A DNA stretch of 57,228 nucleotides from Flavobacteriales bacterium (lineage in GTDB: Bacteria; Bacteroidota; Bacteroidia; Flavobacteriales_C; GCA-002722245), in assembly GCA_947444925.1 (NCBI GenBank), contig CANFBW010000017.1:1-57228 (forward strand), in the 5' to 3' direction. Both the position numbers and the translations under genes were made by a program. The notes under the pieces were generated by a model. The model made no database searches and was not told the origin of the DNA. It saw only the letters and a list, made by a program, of their open reading frames with translations. Of the stretch, positions 17,559-25,875 are shown in pieces; the first letter of the stretch is position 1; the number at the start of each line of letters is the position of its first letter.

Positions 17559-17595
17559 GACTATAGGGGTATTAAGTTATTTTGAAAACCTTGCG

Positions 17596-17626
17596 CGAAT
17601 TTACAATGTAATTCTTCTTCCTCAAA
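17596..17626 (-). promoter_or_regulatory. Promoter of amtB
   Basis: On the minus strand TTTG (17626-17623), exactly 19 nt, then TAAATTCG (17603-17596). This matches the Bacteroidota consensus TTTG-N19-TAnnTTTG at all but one fixed position. The -7 box ends about 37 nt upstream of the amtB ATG. Confidence 0.7.
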
Positions 17627-17661
17627 CTAAGAAAGTTCTTTTTTTAAAATACTTTTGAGAC

Positions 17662-18294
17662 ATGTCTAAAAAAATGTTTTTAGTACTTGCAGTATTTTTG
17701 CCGATGTTGGTCGCAAGTACGTTATACATTTTGTTCCGAAACCCAGACCTTGTGGTATTTTCATTGATTTCAAAAATACATGCATTGCCATTTTTAATGA
17801 CCTTACGAGGCTATATAGGCACGCCCTTTCTTCACCATTCATGGATCGTGTTTTCTTTGCCTGGCAGCTTGTGGATGCTCAGCAGCATGAACTTAGTACT
17901 TGCAATCTGGCAATTCAAAATAAGGAAACAAAATCTATTGTGGATTTTCGCTCCTGTTTTATTTGCAATTGTACTGGAGGAATTGCAACGACAGCACCTC
18001 ACCGATGGCACATTTGACCCAACCGACATGCTTTGTTACGTATTGGCAGTATTGGCTTTTATTGGAATTTACCTTCGCTTTCAAGAACCAAAGACAAACA
18101 ATGATGCAGCAATAAAAAAACAACATTTTCAATCTTTCATTTGCGTGTTAGGCTTAACAGCGCTGGTGTACTGCTCTGATAAAATCACTTACGGGGCAAG
18201 AGATACAGATCCATCCGGCACAAGCAGGGCGGCGCACCACAATGTAAACACACATAAGCCATCTCAATACTTTCCTTCTTCCAATATTCATTAA
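17662..18294 (+). CDS. VanZ-like small membrane protein
   Basis: A 210-residue membrane protein with about five hydrophobic segments over residues 1-175. The piece FAIVLEELQRQHLTDGTFDPTDMLCYVLAV resembles the E-x-x-Q ... G-T-F-D-x-x-D core of VanZ-like proteins, whose roles are poorly defined. The last 35 residues are polar, His/Asn/Ser-rich and lie inside the 3' end of the convergent gene, with which this frame shares 110 bp. That tail does not look like membrane-protein sequence and may be read-through after loss of an earlier stop. The family call is tentative. Confidence 0.6.
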   Translation: MSKKMFLVLAVFLPMLVASTLYILFRNPDLVVFSLISKIHALPFLMTLRGYIGTPFLHHSWIVFSLPGSLWMLSSMNLVLAIWQFKIRKQNLLWIFAPVLFAIVLEELQRQHLTDGTFDPTDMLCYVLAVLAFIGIYLRFQEPKTNNDAAIKKQHFQSFICVLGLTALVYCSDKITYGARDTDPSGTSRAAHHNVNTHKPSQYFPSSNIH

Positions 18295-18670
18295 AAGACG
18301 CAAGCAGGCGCCCCTCTTTCTTCTGTATCCAATGCTGTAAATTCGTGCTCCCTTCATAGTACCAAAGCGGAATCAAAATGTCGCAATGCCCTGAAAACTG
18401 CTCGTGAAAACCATTGAGTAAAGCGCTTGCTTTTCCGGTATTCTGCAAATTTTTCTGCACTGCTGCCACATTCAAAACAAGCGCATTTTTGCTGTGCGCA
18501 TAAAATTTAGGATGAAGCTCTACTGGAGAATAGATCAACACAGCACTATCGCTACTCAGTAAATGAAAACCCTCTTTCAATTCGTCATTTTCAAAATAAG
18601 CAGAAGCATAACCATCCCCAAAACGAGAATTGATAAGACTTAACGCAAATTTAAAGGAAGATGGCTTCAT
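18185..18670 (-). CDS. Conserved hypothetical protein
   Basis: A 161-residue soluble protein with no signal peptide. I do not recognise the family. Its C-terminus has a compact Cys/His cluster (YVCLHCGAPPCLC) that could bind a metal. Its ATG overlaps the stop of the upstream DUF5723 gene by 4 bp, so the two are co-translated. The 3' end overlaps the convergent membrane-protein gene. Composition and coupling argue that this frame is real. Confidence 0.65.
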   Translation of the reverse strand: MKPSSFKFALSLINSRFGDGYASAYFENDELKEGFHLLSSDSAVLIYSPVELHPKFYAHSKNALVLNVAAVQKNLQNTGKASALLNGFHEQFSGHCDILIPLWYYEGSTNLQHWIQKKEGRLLASFNEYWKKESIEMAYVCLHCGAPPCLCRMDLYLLPRK

Positions 18671-20091
18671 CGAAATTTTGGACAGAAGGGCGCCACCTTT
18701 CGTTTCGGACTGTTGTCTTCACATTGTGGAGCGGTGAAAAAAGGCATCTTTATCATCAAGAAAAAATCGGCCGAATAAACATCGCCAAACCAAAAAGTAT
18801 TCAGTCGATCGGTACCAATGGTAACAAAACCAGCGCGCATCATAAAACCGACGCGTACATCTTGAAAATTAATGGTCGAAATAGGTAACGACACTTCAAA
18901 AAATCTACGTTCATATCTCGGCACCAAAGCCAATTGAAAAGGGCGCTGAGGACCCAACATAAAAAAGCTAGGAATGCCAATAACCGTATTCGCTCCTGCA
19001 TAAAATCCTGAACCCAAGTTAAAGTCAACGCCACCCGTAATCGCAGTTGGCAAACCCATAGTAAAAGAATTTGACTTACTACTTTCAACTGTTCCACCCG
19101 CCATCATTTGATCAAAAAAAGAAGTAACGTCTTGCACTGAACTGGCCGTCGTATGCGAGTAGTTTTGCCAAAGACCTGAACCACTTTCATAATTTAGTAA
19201 AGTGGCATCCTTTGTAAATTTAATATTTCCTAAATCAATAATGGCAGCGCTAATTTTAAAGCGATAAGGCATTCGATTGCAGGAGGTGCGCGCGTCATTG
19301 GGACGATAATGGTTCGTCCATTTGTAAAACTTTTTATACGTCAACCCAAGATCAGCACTCCACCCATTGCCACTGCCAAAACCTGTGGCGCTGGCAACAG
19401 TAGCTTTGAAATCGTCGATGAGCATTTTTTGTTTATCAAGCGTGGTGTAACTCCATTTGTCGATCTGCGCGGCAAATGCCGACAAGCCCCATAATTTCTT
19501 CACTGAAACACCAAAGGTGAAAACATCTTCATCAAAAGAATAGGCAAAAGTTCCATAAGTCAACCCCGCTTCCATCCACGAAAGCTGATTGATCTTGATA
19601 TTTGAAGCATCAATTTTTTGATTGAAATACTCTGGCAAATTGGCAAAACCCTGATACAAACCTCGAGTAACAGCTGTTGGAAAACCGTTCAAATCCAATA
19701 CTGTGCGCATGGTCGCTGCCAGCGCGCCGCTGTGACGCCCCACCACCAAAGCAGCCGACGGCAAAGGAACTGTGAGATCAACAAACATGTTCTTATTAAA
19801 CAATGTAGAAGTGTTTTCACTTGGCAAATGGTCAAAACCAAACTTAAATTGAAAACGGTCGGCAATGCTGAGCTTGCTGCCATCCATATACAAATAGTTG
19901 TTGCTTACCGAGAGCGAAGCGCCAATTAAATTAATGTCCAACCAAGTATACGAATCAACGATAGACGACGGATTATTGAGCAAGGTGGTCACAGGCATGT
20001 AATTGCTATTGGCCAAGCCCAATCGATCCTGCGCGCACAATGTAGACGAAAACAGAAGCCCCGTCAATAAAACAACGAAGAATATTTTCAT
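18667..20091 (-). CDS. DUF5723 family outer-membrane-type protein
   Basis: A 474-residue exported protein. I start it at the ATG before KIFFVVLLTGLLFSSTLCAQ, which gives a clean signal peptide; an ATG ten codons upstream adds a polar stretch before it. Alternating beta-strand patterns and many Tyr/Phe/Asn residues suggest an outer-membrane beta barrel, as proposed for DUF5723 proteins of Bacteroidota, which resemble the PorV/FadL-type. N-terminal LGLANSNYMPVTTLLNNPSSIVDS is typical. The function is not known. It overlaps the downstream hypothetical gene by 4 bp. Confidence 0.78.
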   Translation of the reverse strand: MKIFFVVLLTGLLFSSTLCAQDRLGLANSNYMPVTTLLNNPSSIVDSYTWLDINLIGASLSVSNNYLYMDGSKLSIADRFQFKFGFDHLPSENTSTLFNKNMFVDLTVPLPSAALVVGRHSGALAATMRTVLDLNGFPTAVTRGLYQGFANLPEYFNQKIDASNIKINQLSWMEAGLTYGTFAYSFDEDVFTFGVSVKKLWGLSAFAAQIDKWSYTTLDKQKMLIDDFKATVASATGFGSGNGWSADLGLTYKKFYKWTNHYRPNDARTSCNRMPYRFKISAAIIDLGNIKFTKDATLLNYESGSGLWQNYSHTTASSVQDVTSFFDQMMAGGTVESSKSNSFTMGLPTAITGGVDFNLGSGFYAGANTVIGIPSFFMLGPQRPFQLALVPRYERRFFEVSLPISTINFQDVRVGFMMRAGFVTIGTDRLNTFWFGDVYSADFFLMIKMPFFTAPQCEDNSPKRKVAPFCPKFR

Positions 20092-20126
20092 TACAATAGA
20101 ATTGTCCGCGGTATATTTCAAGTCAA

Positions 20127-23075
20127 CTATTTTAGTAAAGCCTCAAATAAAATCTCAGCAGTATGTTTTGCATTTCTGCCTGTTCCGTCTTTAATTTGGT
20201 GGCGACAGCTTGTTCCTGGCGCTACAATCTCCACTTCAGCACCTTGTTTGCGCACGGTTGGAAACAAAACCAACTCCCCTATTTTCATTGAGATGTCGTA
20301 ATGTTCTTTTTCATAACCAAAAGACCCCGCCATACCGCAGCACCCAGAAGGAATCATGTGCACGCTGTAATTTTTTGGCAATGACAACATGCGCTTGGTG
20401 AAGGTCAATGAAGACAAAGATTTTTGGTGACAATGTCCGTGCACCTTCAATACTTTTTCTTCAGCAGTAAATTGTGCCGAAGTAATGTTTCCTTTTTGAA
20501 CTTCGTTGGAAATAAATTCATCCACCAAGAAGGTATTGGCCGCGATATTTTTTGCAGCAGCCAATAGTTCAGGCCCCACTAAATCAAGATATTCATCGCG
20601 CAAAGTCAAAATTGCCGATGGCTCAACACCTATGATTGGCGCATCTTTGCCAACAACATCTTTCAGTAAATTCACATTTTTAATTGCGATTTCTTTCGCT
20701 TGTTGCAACATTCCTTTGGAGATGTATGTTCTTCCGCTTGCCTCGTGCTTCGGTATCACCACATCATAACCCAGGTGCGTCAATAGTAAAATGGTTTTTT
20801 CTCCGATGGCAACGTCCAAATGATTGGTAAACTCATCGTTAAAGAAAATCACTTTTCCTTTAGACGCTTTTGTTTTAACGCCAAAATTATTCGACTTGTT
20901 CTTTTGGTACCATTTATCCAAGGTGTATTTGTACAATTTTGGCAAAGGACGCTCTTGCGCCATGCCCAATACTCCTTTGACAACATTAGAAATCAAAGGC
21001 GCCGTATTGCCGAAATTGTACAACCAAGGCACGGCAGAAAACACGGCGTTAATCTTCACACTATCGCCTATCATGCGCGAGCGAAAAGGCACTCCGTGCA
21101 CCTTATAGTATTGGTAAGACGCTTCAGATTTCAATTTTGCAATATCCACATTCGATGGACATTCCGATTTACAGCCCTTGCAGCTCAAGCACAAATCCAT
21201 CACCTCTTTCACCGCCTCTGAATCAAACTTGTTTATTTTATTGACATCGGAATATGTAATCGCCTCTCTCAAAATATTCGCGCGTGCGCGGGTAGTATCT
21301 TTTTCATTGCGCGTGGCCATATAACTTGGACACATTGTACCGCCCGACAATTCTGTTTTGCGACAATCTGCTGAGCCATTGCAAGCCTCCGCTGCTTTTA
21401 AAATTCCTTCAGGATAAGAAAAAACAGTATTTAGTTTTTCATCTTTTTGACCTGGCGCATAACGCAAAAAAGTGTTCATGGGCGGGGTATCGACAATCTT
21501 TCCGGGATTGAAAATATTGTTTGGATCCCATGCCGCTTTCACCGTTTTCAATAGTCCGTAATTTTTTTCACCCAGCATGAACTTGATGAATTCCCCTCGC
21601 AAACGACCATCGCCGTGCTCACCACTCAAAGATCCTTTGTATTTTTTAACCAGGGTCGCGATGTCTTGTGCCACCGTTCGGAACATTTCGTTGCCTTCCT
21701 TTGTTTTCAAATTCAATATCGGACGCAAATGCAATTCACCCGAACCAGCGTGAGCGTAGTGCACACAGTACAATCCGCGCTCGGCCAAAGTTTTATTGAA
21801 CTCAGCAATGTATTGCGGTAGGTCATCGGTATCAACAGCGGTATCTTCAATCACGGGTACTGCTTTGGCATCGCCTGGTATATTTGACAAAAGTCCCAAT
21901 CCCGCTTTACGCAAAGTCAATGCCTTTTTAATTTCATCGCCCAGCAACACCGGAAAATAATATCCAAATCCAGCAGCACGCATCTCTTTTTCCATATCAG
22001 CCACCAAAGCACTCACCTGTTCCATGGATTCACCGTGCATCTCCACCATCAAAATTGCCTGTGGATTTCCTTGCACCCATTCTCCATTTTTGCGCTGCTC
22101 AATATTTTCACGTACACAGTCGACCACATAATGGTCAATCAACTCCACTGACGACGGCTTGTATTTCAGCGCAATGATATTGGCTTTCAACGAGTCGTCG
22201 ATAGAATTAAAGTGACCACACATCATGGCCGTATACTTTGGCAACACAGGCACACAGCCCAATTTAATTTCGGTAATAAAACACAAAGTACCTTCTGATC
22301 CGGCAATCAGCTTGCAAAAATTAAATTGCGCACCACCATCAACAAAAGGCTCACTGTCTTTCAACATATCAATCGCATAACCTGTATTTCTGCGGGGAAT
22401 GCTTGGTTTTGGAAATTCTTTTTCGATCTCCGCTCTGTTCGCAGGATCACTCAATATGCTTTTTATGTTTTGGTAAATTTGCTGTTCTAAAACACTCACC
22501 ACTCCTTTACCTGCGCACTTGTCTTCAAACTCCTGCTTGCTCATTGCCTTGAACACGGCTTCATTGCCGTCGCTCAATATTGCCTTAATTTCCAACAAGT
22601 GTTCGCGCGTACTTCCGTAAATCACCGAGCGCGCTCCGCAAGAGTTGTTCCCCACCATTCCACCCGTCATGCAACGATTGGATGTTGATGTTTCGGGACC
22701 AAAAAACAATCCGAAATTCGCCAAGTGCATATTCAACTCATCACGAATCACACCCGTTTCAACACGCACCCACTTTTCTTCTTTATTGACTTCCAATATC
22801 TTGGTGAAATTCACCGAAATATCAACCACCAAACCATTGCCCACCACTTGTCCCGCCAAAGAGGTGCCTGCAGCACGGGGAATGATGGCCAGTTTTTCAT
22901 TTTTAGCAAAAGTGACTATCTTTTTTAAATCATCGTACGTCTTTGGAATCGCAACCCCCATGGGCATTTCACGATAGGCCGACGCATCCGTGGCATAAAG
23001 CGTGCGCATTGTTTCATCGAAATAAAGTTCTCCATCGAGCACTTTAGCCAAACTTTCAAATTGGTGATTTTCCAT
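20127..23075 (-). CDS. FAD- and Fe-S-dependent D-2-hydroxyacid dehydrogenase
   Basis: A 982-residue enzyme joining a GlcD-like flavoprotein to a GlpC-like Fe-S part, as in D-lactate or D-2-hydroxyglutarate dehydrogenases (Dld-II / YdiJ type). Order: FAD-binding type 4 domain (PRAAGTSLAGQ, GNNSCGARSVIYG, GSEGTLCFITE), FAD-linked oxidase C-domain (HAGSGELHLRPIL, SGEHGDGRLRGEF), 4Fe-4S segment (LCLSCKGCKSECPSNVDI) and a cysteine-rich CCG domain (HGHCHQKSL, PSGCCGMAGSFGYE). I use the ATG at 23075, not one 26 codons upstream, because GAGGAG precedes it by 3 nt and the upstream residues are unlike the family. It should feed electrons from a 2-hydroxyacid to the respiratory chain. The substrate cannot be fixed from sequence. 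Confidence 0.88.
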   Translation of the reverse strand: MENHQFESLAKVLDGELYFDETMRTLYATDASAYREMPMGVAIPKTYDDLKKIVTFAKNEKLAIIPRAAGTSLAGQVVGNGLVVDISVNFTKILEVNKEEKWVRVETGVIRDELNMHLANFGLFFGPETSTSNRCMTGGMVGNNSCGARSVIYGSTREHLLEIKAILSDGNEAVFKAMSKQEFEDKCAGKGVVSVLEQQIYQNIKSILSDPANRAEIEKEFPKPSIPRRNTGYAIDMLKDSEPFVDGGAQFNFCKLIAGSEGTLCFITEIKLGCVPVLPKYTAMMCGHFNSIDDSLKANIIALKYKPSSVELIDHYVVDCVRENIEQRKNGEWVQGNPQAILMVEMHGESMEQVSALVADMEKEMRAAGFGYYFPVLLGDEIKKALTLRKAGLGLLSNIPGDAKAVPVIEDTAVDTDDLPQYIAEFNKTLAERGLYCVHYAHAGSGELHLRPILNLKTKEGNEMFRTVAQDIATLVKKYKGSLSGEHGDGRLRGEFIKFMLGEKNYGLLKTVKAAWDPNNIFNPGKIVDTPPMNTFLRYAPGQKDEKLNTVFSYPEGILKAAEACNGSADCRKTELSGGTMCPSYMATRNEKDTTRARANILREAITYSDVNKINKFDSEAVKEVMDLCLSCKGCKSECPSNVDIAKLKSEASYQYYKVHGVPFRSRMIGDSVKINAVFSAVPWLYNFGNTAPLISNVVKGVLGMAQERPLPKLYKYTLDKWYQKNKSNNFGVKTKASKGKVIFFNDEFTNHLDVAIGEKTILLLTHLGYDVVIPKHEASGRTYISKGMLQQAKEIAIKNVNLLKDVVGKDAPIIGVEPSAILTLRDEYLDLVGPELLAAAKNIAANTFLVDEFISNEVQKGNITSAQFTAEEKVLKVHGHCHQKSLSSLTFTKRMLSLPKNYSVHMIPSGCCGMAGSFGYEKEHYDISMKIGELVLFPTVRKQGAEVEIVAPGTSCRHQIKDGTGRNAKHTAEILFEALLK

Positions 23076-23098
23076 AGTCTCCTCAAATATCTTGGCTG

Positions 23099-23106
23099 CA
23101 AATTTA
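23099..23106 (-). promoter_or_regulatory. -7 box of the dehydrogenase gene
   Basis: On the minus strand TAAATTTG is a perfect TAnnTTTG box, 23 nt upstream of the ATG at 23075. A matching -33 TTTG at the right distance is absent, so the element is only moderately supported. Confidence 0.4.
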
Positions 23107-23222
23107 CGAAAAGAGGATGTAAAATTTTTGATTTTCAAAGGGGTTTTATCCACAGCGATCTGTTCTTTGAACTTTTACAGATTGTACTCAATTTAAAAGA
23201 AGATTCGCTAATTTCGACCTCT

Positions 23223-23507
23223 ATGATCAATCACCTTAAAATTTTGCGCACACTTGCTGTGCTAGAAGGCATTAGCACCTTGGTGCTTTTTGGCATTGCC
23301 ATGCCAATGAAATACCTTTTCAACAACCCTGCAGCAATCCGACCTGTAGGTATGGCGCACGGAATACTTTTTATCGCATATTGTGTGTGGGTGCTCATTG
23401 AAGCCCGGTCGTCAAAATGGCTACTCCCCAAAACAGCGTGGGCGCTCGCCGCATCACTTGTTCCTTTTGGTACATTTGTAGCCGACTATAAATTGTTTAA
23501 AAAATAA
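23223..23507 (+). CDS. DUF3817 family membrane protein
   Basis: A 94-residue protein with three membrane segments. The sequence LRTLAVLEGISTLVLFGIAMPMKYLF and PVGMAHGILFIAYCVWVL are hallmarks of DUF3817, a small integral membrane family of unknown role. I start at the ATG at 23223; the frame stays open upstream but overlaps the divergent dehydrogenase start. It ends 4 bp before the thioesterase gene, so the two are probably one transcript. Confidence 0.88.
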   Translation: MINHLKILRTLAVLEGISTLVLFGIAMPMKYLFNNPAAIRPVGMAHGILFIAYCVWVLIEARSSKWLLPKTAWALAASLVPFGTFVADYKLFKK

Positions 23508-23511
23508 AACG

Positions 23512-24057
23512 ATGGTCCAATCTTATAAGAAAGTAGAAGAATCAGAAGTTATCTTTTCTGAATTGATGCTGCCTTCAAACTCAAACTTCAGCGGTAAAAT
23601 TCACGGAGGATACATTTTGTCATTAATGGACAAAATCGCTTTCGCTTGCGCATCAAAGCACTCCAAGCAATACTGCGTTACAGCATCAGTGGATACAGTA
23701 GATTTCTTAAACCCTATCAATATTGGCGAACTCGTCACCATGAAAGCTTGCATCAATTACGTTGGAAAAAGTTCCATGGTGGTTGGTATTCGAGTAGATT
23801 CTGAAAACATACGAAGTGGCGAAATAAAGCATTGCAACTCTTCTTATTTCACCATGGTTGCAAAAGACGATGAGGGCAAAAATGCAATGGTACCAGGACT
23901 TATTCTTAGCAACGATCAAGAAAAACGCCGCTTTGTAAAAAGTATGCGACGATTAGAACTCCGTAAATTGAGAACCAAAGAGTTCAGCGCAGCCAACTTT
24001 AACGCCGCTCCCTTTGAAGACGAGATTAAAAAACACAATGTAAAATGGCAAGCTTAA
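23512..24057 (+). CDS. Hot-dog fold acyl-CoA thioesterase
   Basis: A 181-residue cytoplasmic thioesterase of the YciA/BACH type that hydrolyses acyl-CoA. The helix motif NFSGKIHGGYILSLMDKIAFACA holds the conserved His-Gly-Gly and the catalytic Asp. The following strand has TASVDTVDFLNPINIGELV, which is also conserved. The last 30 residues, rich in Arg and Lys, are an extension seen in several Bacteroidota members. The chain length of its substrate is unknown. Confidence 0.9.
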   Translation: MVQSYKKVEESEVIFSELMLPSNSNFSGKIHGGYILSLMDKIAFACASKHSKQYCVTASVDTVDFLNPINIGELVTMKACINYVGKSSMVVGIRVDSENIRSGEIKHCNSSYFTMVAKDDEGKNAMVPGLILSNDQEKRRFVKSMRRLELRKLRTKEFSAANFNAAPFEDEIKKHNVKWQA

Positions 24058-24139
24058 AACTGGTTTTATGAATTTTTGGAACAATCATTGTTCTTTAAGC
24101 CCCGAATTATTTTGTATTTTAACAATGTAAATTACGTTT

Positions 24140-24685
24140 ATGAAAAAAATCACCTTCCTCCTTGTTGCTTTATCAACCCTTGCGATCTTCGCATTCACCA
24201 CTCCTAAAAAAACCGAAGGACAGCCACATATTAAATGGCTAAGCATTCAGGAGGCCGAGAAATTGAGTCAAAAAAATCCCAAGAAAATTTTCGTAGATGT
24301 TTATACTTCTTGGTGTGGATGGTGCAAGGAAATGGACAGAACAACCTTCGCTGATCCTAAAGTAGTAGAATATGTTGCCAAAAACTTTTACGCAGTGAAG
24401 TTCGATGCAGAGGGCAAAGACAGCGTTGTTTTCAACAAACAAACCTTCGTCAATCCGGGAGCAGGAGGCAGAACCACACACCAGCTCGCTATGGCCATTG
24501 GCTCGCAAAACGGACGCATAGGCTACCCAACCATTTCATATCTTGACGAAAGCAATAAAGTAATTTCCGTTGTACCCGGCTACCTGCCAGCCGATCAATT
24601 CCTAATGTATTTGAAGTACATCAACGAAGGTGCTTACAAAACACAAAGCATTGATGAATTCATGAACAACCCAAGTAACCAATAA
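24140..24685 (+). CDS. Exported thioredoxin-like protein
   Basis: A 181-residue exported protein. Residues 1-20 form a signal peptide (MKKITFLLVALSTLAIFAF). The thioredoxin fold carries the active-site motif WCGWCKEMD at about residue 54, close to DsbD C-terminal and YyaL/DUF255-type domains, and a late cis-Pro in IGYPTISYLD. It should be a periplasmic thiol reductase or oxidase. It is followed after 1 bp by the DUF983 gene, so they are co-transcribed. Confidence 0.9.
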   Translation: MKKITFLLVALSTLAIFAFTTPKKTEGQPHIKWLSIQEAEKLSQKNPKKIFVDVYTSWCGWCKEMDRTTFADPKVVEYVAKNFYAVKFDAEGKDSVVFNKQTFVNPGAGGRTTHQLAMAIGSQNGRIGYPTISYLDESNKVISVVPGYLPADQFLMYLKYINEGAYKTQSIDEFMNNPSNQ

Positions 24686-24686
24686 C

Positions 24687-25058
24687 ATGCTCACCAAGGG
24701 GAGTAAGGCCTACAGCATTATAAAAATGAAGTGTCCGCGCTGTCATGAAGGAGATGTTTTTTTTGACGCAAACCCCTACCACTTTTCACAGTTCGGAAAA
24801 ATGCACGAACGCTGCCCGCACTGTGATCTAAAGTACGATATGGAACCCGGTTTTTTTCTGGGCGCAATGTATGTGAGTTACGGTATGGCCGTGGCAATAG
24901 CCTTACCCAGCGCACTAATTATTTCAGCTTTGGTCGACGGACTTCGCATTTACCAAACAGTAGGCATTGTGCTCATTGAAATTATTGTCCTAATGCCCAT
25001 TTTGTACTATTTATCTCGGTCGATTTGGCTCAATATTTTCTTCGGGTATAAAAAGTGA
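24687..25058 (+). CDS. DUF983 family protein
   Basis: A 123-residue protein with two CPxC pairs (KCPRCHEGDVFF at about 14 and RCPHCDLKYDMEPGFFLGAMYVSYG at about 44), a zinc-ribbon pattern, followed by two membrane segments. This is the full layout of DUF983, a family of unknown function often found near respiratory genes. Its ATG starts 1 bp after the thioredoxin-like gene. Confidence 0.92.
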   Translation: MLTKGSKAYSIIKMKCPRCHEGDVFFDANPYHFSQFGKMHERCPHCDLKYDMEPGFFLGAMYVSYGMAVAIALPSALIISALVDGLRIYQTVGIVLIEIIVLMPILYYLSRSIWLNIFFGYKK

Positions 25059-25152
25059 ATTTTCGAATTTACATTACTGCAGCCTATTTTTTTAAGAGCA
25101 AAAAATGGTTTCCCTTGGCAAAAAAACCAATGGCATAGCGCCGTCCGTATTG

Positions 25153-25701
25153 CTATTTTCTGCTCGTCCGCACTTTAAACGAAAAAGTACCAGAAACTGG
25201 TTTTACATTTATTTCGTTGCCTACCTCTTTTGTCCACATTGCATATTTACAGCTTACTTTAAACAAACAATAAGCAGCTTCATTACCCAAATATTTAATT
25301 TCGATAACCTCGTTATAACTGCCAACAGAAACACTATCCATGCTAACCAATCGCAAAGCGCTACCATTGTTCAAAGGCAATTTTTGAGAAAATTCAAACG
25401 GCGTATTATTTTCAAAATAATTTCTAATAGCAAATTTTTTTAAATTGGACGGCTTTGCCATTTGAGAACTATCGGATGGAATTGAAAAACAAAATGTTTC
25501 CAATGTTGATGCCGAAGAAGCCGACACATAACTTGTACTATCATTGATGTACAAGGAATACAAATTCAACTGATCACAATTCACTGTTCGGCTCCAATCG
25601 GGAGTCACAAAACTCATATGCAAATCATCTGCTGAATTTACATTCGGTTTAGTGCAAGCTACAATCGTAAAAAGCGCAATAAGGGATAGTGTGTTTTTCA
25701 T
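25153..25701 (-). CDS. Lipoprotein of unknown function
   Basis: A 182-residue lipoprotein. From the ATG at 25701 it has a lipobox signal (MKNTLSLIALFTIVACTKP), so the mature protein begins at Cys16 and is lipid-anchored in the envelope. An ATG eight codons upstream would spoil this signal. The mature part is Ser/Asn-rich with beta-strand patterns and no recognised domain. It stands convergent to DUF983 and downstream of the GH44 gene. Confidence 0.75.
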   Translation of the reverse strand: MKNTLSLIALFTIVACTKPNVNSADDLHMSFVTPDWSRTVNCDQLNLYSLYINDSTSYVSASSASTLETFCFSIPSDSSQMAKPSNLKKFAIRNYFENNTPFEFSQKLPLNNGSALRLVSMDSVSVGSYNEVIEIKYLGNEAAYCLFKVSCKYAMWTKEVGNEINVKPVSGTFSFKVRTSRK

Positions 25702-25875
25702 ATTTAATTTTGATTGCGCCGGCAAAGTGTAACATTAGTGCAAATCGCTTCCAATTCTTTGCTGGTGAAGATAGTGTTAAAGATTTCAGAAAGTGACCTA
25801 AAGAAAAAACGACTGATACAGCCTACTACATCATTTGCGATAAGCGTATTCCCAAAACAGCGTTTTACAGTATTT

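Noticed and set aside
22645-22977. Plus-strand open frames inside the FAD/Fe-S dehydrogenase gene
   Set aside because: They are antisense shadows of a clearly real gene with full family motifs.
25059-25152. TGGTTT ... AAACCA pairing between DUF983 and the lipoprotein gene
   Set aside because: Arms are short and imperfectly placed with no clean T run; not convincing as a terminator.
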